A model generated the notes under the pieces. The model searched no databases. It was not told where the DNA came from and saw nothing but the letters and a program-made list of their open reading frames with translations. The translations under genes and the position numbers were made by a program. A stretch of DNA of 64,000 nt, taken from NCBI GenBank assembly GCA_963839095.1, contig CAWIUF010000067.1, forward strand, positions 1 through 64,000. Reading direction: 5' to 3'. Of this stretch, positions 28,556 through 36,154 are shown piece after piece. Numbering within the stretch: the stretch's first letter is position 1; every line of letters starts with the position of its first letter. This DNA is from Palsa-504 sp963839095 (GTDB taxonomy: Bacteria; Actinomycetota; Actinomycetes; Streptosporangiales; Streptosporangiaceae).

Positions 28556-28615
28556 GGGACCACCGCAGAGTCACATCGTGGTGGCTGGGACCACCACAGG
28601 ATCACATCGCGATGG
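28556..28615. repeat. imperfect 29-bp direct repeat in the R2lox/LLM divergent region
   Basis: Two copies, at 28556-28584 and 28587-28615, with 24 of 29 bases identical and a period of 31 bp. Each begins GGGACCACC and contains TCACATCG; the first also pairs CCACC with GGTGG. They lie between sites D and E in the 266-bp divergent gap. Could be activator sites spaced about three helical turns, or a duplication. Confidence 0.6.
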
Positions 28616-28663
28616 TCATCCCGGGCCAGCGCCGCGCATCCAGGCCTCTTTACAGTCCAGATA

Positions 28664-28680
28664 TTAGAATTTTATTCTAA
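28664..28680. promoter_or_regulatory. regulon site E (perfect 17-bp palindrome)
   Basis: TTAGAAT-TTT-ATTCTAA, the best of the six sites: arms are perfect over 7 bp and contain TAGAA-N5-TTCTA at 28665-28679. It ends 33 bp before the GTG start of the LLM gene. Confidence 0.78.
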
Positions 28681-28712
28681 AAGTAGGGAAGTCCTTAGGT
28701 GAGAGGTGGCTC

Positions 28713-29812
28713 GTGGGCGTGCGCATCGGGATCACGGCCGGGACGGCGGAATGGGCAGCACCGGCAGCGCGGGCGCGAGCAGCGGGACACCCGGAGGCGC
28801 TTCGCCGAGAGCACCGCCGAGCTGGCCGACTACGAGAAGGCCGGCGTCGAGCTGATCACCGTGCCCGAGCTGTACGGCTTCGACGCGGTGAGCCGCCTCG
28901 GCTATGTCGCTGCCAGGACCAGCCGCGCGCACATCGCGTCCGGGATCCTGCAGCTCTACACGCGCACCCCCGCGCTGCTGGCGATGACCGCGGCCAGCCT
29001 GGACGACCTGTCCGACGGCCGCTTCGAGCTCGGCATCGGCACCTCGGGGCCGCAGGTCATCGAGGGCTTCCACGGCGTGCCGTTCGACGCGCCGATCGGC
29101 CGGACCCGGGAGGCGATCGAGATCTGCCGCCAGGTCTGGCGGCGCGAGCCGCTGACCTACAGCGGGCGCCACTACACGGTGCCGCTGCCGCCCGGCGAAG
29201 GCACCGGTCTGGGCAAGCCGCTGAAGCTGGTCGACCACCCGGTCAGGGACCGCATCCCGATCACGATCGCTGCGATCGGCCCGCAGAACGTCAGCGCTCG
29301 CCGCCGAGCTGGCCAACGGCTGGCAGCCGCCCTTCTACGTCCCGGAGAAGGCGGCCGACGTGTGGGGCGGCCCGCTGCGCGAGGGCGGCGGCCGCCGCGA
29401 TCCCGCGCTCGGGCCGCTCGACGTGCACATCGGCGTCGCGCTGGCCATCGGCGACGACGTCCACCACCTGCACGACCTGACCCGGCCGGGCCGCGCGCTG
29501 TACATCGGCGGGATGGGGGCCCGCGGCCGCAACTTCTACAACGACCTGGCCAGCCGGTTCGGCTATCCCGAGGCGGCCAAGCAGATCCAGGACCTCTACC
29601 TGGCCGGCCAGAAGAAGGAAGCCGAGGCCGCCGTCCCCGAGGATCTCCTGGTCAAGACGTCCCTGATCGGGCCGGAAGGGCACGTGCGCGACCGGCTGAG
29701 CGCCCTGGCCGCCGCCGGTGTCACCACCCTCACCGTCCGGCCGATGGCTCCCGACCACGCCGGCCGCCTGCGCCTGGTCGAACGCCTGCGCACCCTCGCC
29801 GGCGAACTATGA
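28713..29812 (+). CDS. LLM class (F420-dependent-like) oxidoreductase, shifts near 28780 and 29295
   Basis: Luciferase-like TIM-barrel enzyme. After a short N-terminus (VRIGITAGTAEWA, GTG start with GAGAGG upstream) and a frame change comes ELADYEKAGVELITVPELYGFDAVSRLGYVAA, RAHIASGILQLYTRTPALLAMTAASLDDLSDGRFELGIGTSGPQVIEGFHG (in parts), the family core. A second frame change near 29295 leads into LAAELANGWQPPFYVPEKA and the C-terminus ending LRTLAGEL. The SGRFxLGxGxSG-type motif is the F420/FMN phosphate region. About 366 residues. Likely reduces or oxidises a cyclic ketone or alcohol in the pathway. Confidence 0.82.
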
Positions 29813-29836
29813 GCGCGGCGAACTAGACGGGCCGGG

Positions 29837-30993
29837 CTAGGATCGCGGCGAGCGCCCCAGCACCAGGACGCCGGACGTAGCGAACATGCCGCCGTTGCCC
29901 AGTACCACGCTGACCTGCGGTGCGTCGATCTGCGCGGCCGCCTCGCCGCGCAGTTGCCGCACGCCCTCCTGGATGGCGAACATCCCGTACATCCCGGTGT
30001 GGGTATAGGACAGGCCACCGCCGTTGGTGTTCAGCGGCAGCGACCCGCCCGGCTCGGTGTTGCCGTCCGCGATGAACGGCCCGGCCTCGCCCTTGGCCAC
30101 GAAGCCGAGCGCCTCGAGCCCGTAGATGGGCACGTGGGCGAACGCGTCGTAGATCATCAGGTGGTCCACGTCGGCCACGCCGATGCCCGCCTCGGCGAAG
30201 GCCGCCCGCCCGGCCAGCCGGAACGCCTGGGATTCGGTGAAGTCCACCATCTGCGAGATCATCGGCGTCTCCGACGACTCACCCGTCCCCAGCACGTGGA
30301 CCGCTGGCTTGGGGAACTCCCCGGCTCGGTCGGCCGACGTCACCACCAGAGCACCGCCCCCATCGGTCACCAGGCAGCATTCCAGCAGGTGGAACGGGTA
30401 CGCGACCATCCGCGAGGCCAGCACGTCCTCGACCGTGATCGGGTCGCGGAAGGCCGCACGCGGGTTCTTGGCCGCCCACCGCCGCTGGGCCACCGCCACG
30501 TAGGCCAGCTGCTCGTGGGTCAGCCCGTACTCCTTCATGTAGCGGAGCAGCGGAATAGTGAACGTGGTCGTGGGGCCGAACGTCCCGTACGGCGCCTCGA
30601 ACTGGCCCAGCGGAGAGGAAGCGTCCATCCGCCATCGCGAGGCACCCACCCGGGACCGGCCCGACTCCCCGTGGGTGATCAGGACCGTCCGGGCGTACCC
30701 GGCCCGGATGGCCGCGACCGCGTGCCGCACGTGCAGCAGGAACGAGGTGCCGCCGACGCCGGTCCCGTCGATCCAGTCCGGGGTGATACCCAGGGCGTGC
30801 GCTACCTGGACCGGGCCCGGCGAGGCGACCGTGGCGATGCCGTCGATGTCGCGCAGCGACAGGCCCGCGTCGGTGACCGCGTTCAGCGCGCCCTCGATAT
30901 GCAGCTGCAGGGTGGAGTGGTCGGGCAGCTTGCCCAGCCGGTCGGTCTCGGCCGCGCCCGCGATAATGACGCCAGCTCGTACTGCCGGCTCAT
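29837..30993 (-). CDS. thiolase-like protein of the Ltp2 aldolase type (shift near 30975)
   Basis: About 385 residues with the thiolase fold: GVIIAGAAETDRLGKLPDHS, GTGVGGTSFLLHVRHAVAAI, HLLECCLVTDGGGALVV, YDAFAHVPIYGLEALGF and NTNGGGLSYTHTGMYGMFAIQE. The position of the nucleophilic Cys of true thiolases is GGTS, so no thiolysis is expected. Conserved Tyr/His and a DUF35 neighbour are the features of Ltp2, which performs a retro-aldol cleavage of a 3-hydroxyacyl-CoA side chain, releasing propionyl-CoA in steroid breakdown. Best start ATG at 30993 (GGAGGAGAGCTG upstream, one-base overlap with the DUF35 stop); this requires an indel within the first ten codons. Confidence 0.83.
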
Positions 30994-31406
30994 CAGCTCT
31001 CCTCCGGACCGAACACCGGCAGGCTGACATCGCCCCGCGGCTCGAACCTGACTCGCAGGGGCATGTCGAGCTCCAGCGCTTCCGGGGTGGCGGGCAGCCC
31101 GGTGATGTTCGTCATCATCCGCGGTCCCTCTTCCAGCTCGACGACGGCGATGGCGTACGGCGTATCGTCCTCGAAGCCGGGGGCCGGCCGGTGGTTGATC
31201 ACGTAGGAGTACAGGGTGGCCCGGCCGCTGGCGGTGAACCAGCGGACGTTCTGCGAGCCGCAGGCCGGGCAGACCGGACGCGGGTAGAAATAGGGCCGCC
31301 CGCAGTCGTCACAGCGCTGGATGCGCAGTTCGCCCGCGGCACAGCCGTCCCAGAACGGCTGCGTTTCCGGGGTCGGCACCGGGACCGGCTTGGCCGCCAC
31401 GCTCAC
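30993..31406 (-). CDS. DUF35 OB-fold acyl-CoA-associated protein with Zn ribbon
   Basis: 137 residues: an N-terminal helical hook (ETQPFWDGCAAGELRIQ), a rubredoxin-like zinc ribbon (CDDCGRPYFYPRPVCPAC, four Cys) and a C-terminal OB-fold (GRATLYSYVINHRPAPGFEDDTPYAIAVVEL, PLRVRFEP). This is the ChsH2-C-terminal/DUF35 type that binds Ltp2 and completes the aldolase active site. Its stop overlaps the Ltp2-like ATG. Site F is 15 bp upstream of the start. Confidence 0.92.
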   Translation of the reverse strand: MSVAAKPVPVPTPETQPFWDGCAAGELRIQRCDDCGRPYFYPRPVCPACGSQNVRWFTASGRATLYSYVINHRPAPGFEDDTPYAIAVVELEEGPRMMTNITGLPATPEALELDMPLRVRFEPRGDVSLPVFGPEES

Positions 31407-31420
31407 TCTCCCGCCATTAC

Positions 31421-31435
31421 CAGAATGATTTTCTG
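31421..31435. promoter_or_regulatory. regulon site F
   Basis: CAGAA-TGATT-TTCTG, symmetric arms, 15 bp upstream of the DUF35 start. Marks the right-hand limit of the island; no further copy was noticed to the right. Confidence 0.7.
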
Positions 31436-31518
31436 GAATTACCCTCTAAGGCGGATGGCTGCCCTGTCAAGAGACGCGCGGTCACGAGACGCCCGGTCAG
31501 GGCGGCCGGACGCGGCTG

Positions 31519-31893
31519 CTAGCGTGCGGCGGCGGCCCCGGCCGGATAGGCGGGAAACAGCGGCTGCCAGGCGTACCCGCCGAGGTTCGATCGCCGGCAC
31601 ACGTACACCTCGCCCCGGGCGGGCCACTGGCCCATCTCCGTCTCGCTGGGCACTACGCCGGGGACCGGTACCCGGCGCACCTCACCCCAGCCCGCGTGGC
31701 TGGTGTCGGCCAGGACCGTCTCCACCATCCAGCGGGCCGTCGACGGTTCGTCGGTGATCCCGGTAGCGACCATGGCGTCGGTGCTCAGCTCGGAGAAAAC
31801 CACCCATTGGACAGCGATACTCAACGGCTCCCACTCCCCACCCTCAGCCGGCCCGACCGGTCCGGTGTCCGTCAGCCTAGACCGGACGGTCAC
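31519..31893 (-). CDS. hypothetical protein
   Basis: 124 residues, GTG start with weak RBS. Not recognised. No signal peptide or membrane segment; contains several Trp (GEWEPL, IAVQWVVF, ARWMVETV, HAGWGEV, GYAWQPLF) and a basic CRRSN stretch. Codon use is like that of its neighbours. Not part of the regulon because site F faces the other way and no copy lies before it. Confidence 0.55.
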   Translation of the reverse strand: MTVRSRLTDTGPVGPAEGGEWEPLSIAVQWVVFSELSTDAMVATGITDEPSTARWMVETVLADTSHAGWGEVRRVPVPGVVPSETEMGQWPARGEVYVCRRSNLGGYAWQPLFPAYPAGAAAAR

Positions 31894-32444
31894 TCTCGGC
31901 TAGCACTCTGATGCCATACGTGTCCGTCGGATGGCCATATGTGTCGGCCGCGCTACATTTCGCGGGCGGCCGGCCAGGGCGGGCCGGACCGAGCGGCCCG
32001 GGCGGTCAGGGCGGCCCCGTCCGTAGCGGTCCCCGCCGCAGCCGCCGCCGGCCGTCGCGGCGTCACTAGGGACCAAACGGGCTAGGCCCCCCGTATCGGA
32101 CCCGTTCGTGTCCTCTTTCCCGGCCGCCGGCCCGGGCCATGCCCGACCGGTCCGGGGAATTCCCTGAATACGCGCGGAAACGCGGCCACCCCTTCCGGCC
32201 GACACCAGAATTCGTCCGGTAACGTGTGCGCTGAGAAACGAAACTCCTTAGCTTTAAGGCTCCGTTATCAGATCTCGCTCGGGGTGAGCGCGGAGGGTGC
32301 TTGTTCCCTCGCCGTCCGGGTGCCTCGGCAGCGTATGGTTCACGGCCGTGTCCTGCCGGTTGTTTCCGGTGTGGCGGCACGCGTCCGGAGCCTTGGTTGT
32401 CTACGCTGGTACACCAAAAAAACTGGTGAGAGGAAAGAAACACC
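31894..32444. other. 551-bp intergenic region upstream of lsr2
   Basis: No supportable gene. Two near-identical words, GATGCCATACGTGTC at 31910 and GATGGCCATATGTGTC at 31930, form a short direct repeat next to the hypothetical gene start. A locally AT-richer stretch (CCTTAGCTTTAAGG near 32247) and the 60 bp before 32445 probably hold the lsr2 promoter; no clear -35/-10 pair can be chosen. Confidence 0.5.
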
Positions 32445-32786
32445 GTGGCTCAGAAGATACAGACTGTGTTCGTCGATGACCTCGACGGAAGTGAAGCCGA
32501 AGGGACGGTCCGTTTCGGGCTGGACGGCTCCGAGTACGAGATCGACCTGAACGCCGATCACGCCCAGGCGCTGCGTGAGGCGCTCGCGCCCTACGTCAGC
32601 GCGGCCCGGCGGGCCGGCGGCGGGACCACCCGGCGGCCCGCCCGGGCGGTGCGGCGCGCCCCGGCCACCGGGCTGAACACCACCGAAGTCCGCGAGTGGG
32701 CTAAGGCCCAGGGCATTGACGTAAAGGACCGCGGCCGGGTGCCCGCCGAACTGGTGGTCAAGTTCAAGGCGGCCACCGGAAAATAA
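32445..32786 (+). CDS. lsr2: Lsr2 nucleoid-associated protein
   Basis: 113 residues, GTG start after AGAGGAAAG. N-terminal dimerisation domain AQKIQTVFVDDLDGSEAEGTV, VRFGLDGSEYEIDLN, then a basic linker and the C-terminal DNA-binding domain NTTEVREWAKAQGIDVKDRGRVPAELV with the RGR AT-hook-like motif. Silences AT-rich and horizontally acquired DNA in actinobacteria; bridging and phase separation depend on the N-terminal domain. Single gene, followed by strong hairpins. Confidence 0.96.
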   Translation: MAQKIQTVFVDDLDGSEAEGTVRFGLDGSEYEIDLNADHAQALREALAPYVSAARRAGGGTTRRPARAVRRAPATGLNTTEVREWAKAQGIDVKDRGRVPAELVVKFKAATGK

Positions 32787-32812
32787 CGTAGCGGCGCATG
32801 CGCGAGCGGATC

Positions 32813-32843
32813 GTGCGCCCGGGGTCAGCGTGCCCGGGCGCAC
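32813..32843 (+). terminator. GC-rich hairpin terminator after lsr2
   Basis: Perfect 11-bp arms GTGCGCCCGGG (32813-32823) and CCCGGGCGCAC (32833-32843) with a 9-base loop, 27 bp after the lsr2 stop. No U-tract, as is usual for actinobacterial terminators. Confidence 0.75.
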
Positions 32844-33184
32844 CGCGAATGCGCCGGTAAAGACGCACTCACAAATCAGTCACTTCCCGTCAACAGGAAC
32901 CGCCCTAGCATCAGCCAACGGAGCGGGCGGTTATTCCTGAGGCCGTGCCACTAGGGCGCACGGCCACGATCCCGGCTGGGATTTGATGAGAGGACGACGA
33001 CGCGTACTCGCAGCTTCTTGGCGCGGTGGCTTTTCGGGGTAACGATCTTGGCGGTATCGGTCTTGGTTGCACCGGTCTTTCGCCCGCTAGCCGGTGGACT
33101 GGTACCACGAACCCGCAGCCCACGTACTCGGGGACGTTCTCGCGGAACTGCCGTCGAGCGCTGGCTCCGGCAGTCGCTGCTCGC
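32844..33184. other. 341-bp region with further hairpins and a doubtful small ORF
   Basis: Two more inverted repeats follow the lsr2 terminator: AACCGCCC (32898-32905) with GGGCGGTT (32925-32932), and GGCCGTGC (32941-32948) with GCACGGCC (32958-32965). From the TTG at 33018 to a TAG at 33186-33188 a 56-codon frame reads LARWLFGVTILAVSVLVAPV and a basic tail, which looks like one membrane helix; an ATG at 32986 lies in another frame. Its codon use (GTA, CTA, CTT, ACT) is unlike the neighbours and there is no RBS, so it is not called as a gene. Confidence 0.4.
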
Positions 33185-33835
33185 CTAGCCGCCCGCGACC
33201 TTGAGTACCGAGGGGGAGACCGGCGTGTCGGCGGGTACCCACGCGGAGGTCTGCGGAGTTCCGTAGCCGCTGGTGATGGGCAAGATCCCGGTCCACAGGC
33301 CGGGTTCGGCGTCGCCCGGTTCCGGTTCGCCGGGGCCCGCGTCACGGATCTTGACCGTCCACTGGCCCGCGGTGATGTCCATCGCCAGCGCGGTGGTGGC
33401 CGCCAGCTGCTTCTTGGTGTGGAACGGCACCTCGGCCGAGCGGCCCGGCGTCAGGCACTCGGAGATCTGGGTCAGCGCCTGCGCGGCCTCGTCCCCACTG
33501 AGCGCGATCAGGCGGCCGTGCACCACCGCCGAGCGGTAGTTGGCGCTCGAGTCGAACAGCGTGTGCGCGTAGACCCAGGCGTCGATGTGCATCACGCACA
33601 GCGCGGCCGGGGCACCGGCCGCCACGTGCCGCAGGGCGCCCGCGCCCACCGAGCCGTGCAGCAGGACCCGGTCGCCCGCCCGGCCGTAGAGCATCGGCAC
33701 CACCCACGGCTTGCCGTCAGCCACCGTGCTGAGCGTCCCGACGTGGGGTCCGGCGTCGAGGACCGCGTCCAGGTCCGCGCGGTCGGACCGGGAGCGCTCC
33801 CGGTGCCGGTTGATCTGGTTCGGTCGTAGCGTCAT
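33185..33835 (-). CDS. FMN-binding split-barrel (pyridoxamine-5'-phosphate oxidase-like) protein
   Basis: 216 residues. Split-barrel elements: LDAVLDAGPHVGTLSTVADGKPWVVPMLYGRAGDRVLLHGSVGAG (in parts), ALCVMHIDAWVYAHTLFDSSANYRSAVVHGRLIAL, and a C-terminal VKIRDAGPGEPEPGD. This is the COG3467 group, which binds FMN, F420 or haem. The ATG at 33835 has AAGG upstream. Reaction unknown; no obvious operon partner, with 127 bp to the enolase-family gene upstream on the same strand. Confidence 0.85.
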   Translation of the reverse strand: MTLRPNQINRHRERSRSDRADLDAVLDAGPHVGTLSTVADGKPWVVPMLYGRAGDRVLLHGSVGAGALRHVAAGAPAALCVMHIDAWVYAHTLFDSSANYRSAVVHGRLIALSGDEAAQALTQISECLTPGRSAEVPFHTKKQLAATTALAMDITAGQWTVKIRDAGPGEPEPGDAEPGLWTGILPITSGYGTPQTSAWVPADTPVSPSVLKVAGG

Positions 33836-33962
33836 GATCACTACCTTGCGTGATGAGCAGGGGCGGAGGCCAGACCGGTATCCGCCGTACCGGCCGGCCA
33901 GAATAGAACCGTCAGGGATCCGGCGCCACCGGGCGGAACGGCTCTCCCATGCGTGTACTCCC

Positions 33963-35207
33963 TTACCAGCGGGGCTGCTTGCGTTCGTAGCCAGGGTCGA
34001 TGCGCTGCATGTAGCCGGTGTCGTCGCGCCGGCGCAGGCCGCTCGCCAGGTACTGCTCGTGCAGCCGGGCCAGCGCGTCCCGGTCGAGTTCCACCCCGAG
34101 GCCGGGCCCGTCCGGGACCCGGACCGCGCCGTGCGCGAAGACCAGCGGCTCACCCCGGATCACGTCCTCGCTCTTCCACGGCCAGTGGGTGTCACACGCG
34201 TAGCTGAGGTTCGGGGTGGCGGCGGCCAGGTGGACCATCGCGGCCAGGCTGATGCCCAGGTGCGAGTTGGAGTGCATGGACAGACCCAGCCCGAACGTCT
34301 CGCAGATCCCGGCCAGCAGCCGGGACCGGCGCAGGCCGCCCCAGTAGTGGTGGTCGGACAGCACCACCTGGACCGCGTCCGCCGCGATGGCCGGGGGCAG
34401 GTGCTCGAAGGCCACCACGCACATGTTGGTGGCCAGCGGCATCGGCGCGGCCCGCGCCACCTCCGCCATGCCGTCGATGCCCGGCGCCGGGTCCTCGAGG
34501 TACTCCAGCACGCCGTCCAGGGCGCGGGCGACCTTGATCGAGGTCGCGGGGGTCCACGCGGCGTTCGGGTCGAGCCGCAGCGGATGATCGGGGAAGGCGC
34601 GGCGCAGCGCGCGGATCGCCTCGGCTTCCTGGGCCGGCGGGAACACCCCGCCTTTCAGCTTGAGCGCGGTGAACCCGTATCCGTCCACCATCCGCTGGGC
34701 CTGCGCCACGATGGAGTCGGGGTCGAGCGCCGCGCCCCAGCCGTCCGGTTCGGCGCCCGGGTGCGCGGCCCACTTGTAGAACAGGTAGGCCGAAAACGGC
34801 ACCTCATCCCGCACCGCGCCGCCGAGCAGGTCCGCGACCGGCCGCCCGGCCGCCCGCCCCTGGATGTCGAGGCAGGCCACCTCGAACGGGGAGAACACCC
34901 GGTCGGTGGCCGCGCTGTGCCCGATGAGACCCGACGCGATGGTCGTCTCGGGCGCCGCGACGGCCTGGACGCGGCGGTAGATCTCCTCGGTGTGGTAGAC
35001 GTCGGCGCCCTCGATGGCGGCGGCCGCGGCGCGCAGCGCGTCCAGGTGCCCTTCGTCCGCGTAGGTCTCGCCGAGGCCGGTCAGCCCCTCGTCGGTCGCG
35101 ACCTCGATGACCGCCCGCAGCGCGAACGGCTCGTGCACGCCGACCGAATTCAGCAGCGGCGGATCGGCGAACGCGACCGGCGTGATCGTGATCCGGGAGA
35201 TCCGCAT
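33963..35207 (-). CDS. glucarate dehydratase-like enolase superfamily protein
   Basis: 414 residues of the mandelate racemase/enolase superfamily. N-terminal capping domain (ITITPVAFADPPLLNSVGVHEPFALRAVIEV), catalytic KxK in ALKLKGGV, metal ligands Asp in RLDPNAAW, Glu in YLEDP and Asn in ATNMCV, then SDHHYWGG and the catalytic His in MHSNSHLGISL. This residue set is that of glucarate dehydratase (GudD), which converts D-glucarate or L-idarate to 5-keto-4-deoxyglucarate. A GntR-type regulator or transporter is not adjacent, so the physiological substrate is uncertain. Confidence 0.87.
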   Translation of the reverse strand: MRISRITITPVAFADPPLLNSVGVHEPFALRAVIEVATDEGLTGLGETYADEGHLDALRAAAAAIEGADVYHTEEIYRRVQAVAAPETTIASGLIGHSAATDRVFSPFEVACLDIQGRAAGRPVADLLGGAVRDEVPFSAYLFYKWAAHPGAEPDGWGAALDPDSIVAQAQRMVDGYGFTALKLKGGVFPPAQEAEAIRALRRAFPDHPLRLDPNAAWTPATSIKVARALDGVLEYLEDPAPGIDGMAEVARAAPMPLATNMCVVAFEHLPPAIAADAVQVVLSDHHYWGGLRRSRLLAGICETFGLGLSMHSNSHLGISLAAMVHLAAATPNLSYACDTHWPWKSEDVIRGEPLVFAHGAVRVPDGPGLGVELDRDALARLHEQYLASGLRRRDDTGYMQRIDPGYERKQPRW

Positions 35208-35211
35208 CGGG

Positions 35212-36051
35212 CTAGGACCAGGGAGTGACGGGACGGGCGCGGCGCTCGCCGTCCAGGCGGACGTCGATCCGCTCGTCGAAGAAGGCGATCAGGTCGCGGA
35301 CCTGGACGGCGTCGTGCCGCGGGTCGGTGTAGGTCCAGGCGATGTCCGGGACGAGCTCACCGCCGACCGGCACCGAGAAGTAGGACGCCTGGCCCTTGTA
35401 GGCGCACCAGGTCTTCGTGTCGCTGGGGATCAGCTCGGCGGTCACGTCCGCGCGCGGGAGGTAGTAGCGGGTGGGCAGCATGGTCTCGAACAGCAGGGCC
35501 GGCCGGGAGCTGTCCGCCAGCACCTCGCCGTCGAGTTCCAGCTGGACCTGGCGCGAGCTGGGCAGTACGTCGATGCGGTGGAACGGGTCCCGCGGGTGAC
35601 CCACGTTGAGCTCGTCTTCCTCGTACCAGGCGTCGAAGGCGCCGAAGTCCAGGATCACCATCCCGGCCAGGGCCTTGTCGGCCGGGCGGAAGCCCGCGCC
35701 CGGTCGCTGCTGGCCGGCCGCGACCAGGTCGGTGACCTCGCCGTCGGTGCTGTGCACGGCGAACGGGATCCTCGGGTCGAGGACCGGCCGCGCGGTCACG
35801 TCGGGCATCGCCGCGCCCACGTCCTCGCCGGGGCCAGCCTCAGCGGGGCCCGCGAGCACCAGGTCCCCGCGCACATCGGCGGCCGGCACCGCGTAGGACG
35901 GCACCACCCGCCGCGGTTCCCAGACCAGCAGGGCCCGGGTGCTGTCGACGACCGTATCGCCGCCCAGCACCGCGCGGATCCGCTTGGCGGTGGGCTCGTA
36001 GCGCAGTTCGCCGAAGCCGTTGGACAGCAACTCCCGGACCTGAATACTCAC
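35212..36051 (-). CDS. double DUF427 domain protein
   Basis: 279 residues containing two DUF427 beta-barrels: first around RYEPTAKRIRAVLGGDTVVDSTRALLVWEP, second around RQVQLELDGEVLADSSRPALLFETMLPTRYYLPRADVT (in parts) followed by KTWCAYKGQASYFSV, the best conserved DUF427 stretch. Function unknown; the family is common in actinobacteria. GTG start at 36051 is chosen over a GTG at 36081. Stop is four bases before the glucarate-dehydratase-like start, so probably one operon. Confidence 0.85.
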   Translation of the reverse strand: MSIQVRELLSNGFGELRYEPTAKRIRAVLGGDTVVDSTRALLVWEPRRVVPSYAVPAADVRGDLVLAGPAEAGPGEDVGAAMPDVTARPVLDPRIPFAVHSTDGEVTDLVAAGQQRPGAGFRPADKALAGMVILDFGAFDAWYEEDELNVGHPRDPFHRIDVLPSSRQVQLELDGEVLADSSRPALLFETMLPTRYYLPRADVTAELIPSDTKTWCAYKGQASYFSVPVGGELVPDIAWTYTDPRHDAVQVRDLIAFFDERIDVRLDGERRARPVTPWS

Positions 36052-36115
36052 GGCGGCGCCCCCGCATGCTCGGTTGTGCACCAGCCTAGCCGCGGGGCTA
36101 GCCGGACCGCGGCCG

Positions 36116-36143
36116 GCCCGGCTAGCCCCGGGGCTAGCCGGGC
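36116..36143. terminator. 28-bp perfect palindrome, terminator of the thioredoxin-fold gene
   Basis: A loop-less perfect inverted repeat; each half reads CTAGCC/GGCTAG flanked by G/C runs. It begins 12 bp after the stop of the gene at 36155. Another copy of GGGGCTAGCCGG lies at about 36094. As RNA it folds into one very stable stem, so termination is the simplest role; a cruciform or protein site is possible. Confidence 0.6.
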
Positions 36144-36154
36144 GCTGGCCTGGA

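Noticed and set aside
19119..31435. Calling the six sites KstR boxes
   Set aside because: All six have five bases between TAGAA and TTCTA; KstR sites have four. The half-site is the same, so kinship is plausible, but identity is not shown.
31910..31950. GATG(G)CCATAYGTGTC direct repeat as an attachment site or CRISPR relic
   Set aside because: Only two short imperfect copies; no integrase, cas gene or tRNA nearby.
33018..33188. A 56-codon frame with one membrane helix
   Set aside because: TTG start without RBS, codon use unlike the neighbours and a stop overlapping the next gene; kept only as a remark on the intergenic region.
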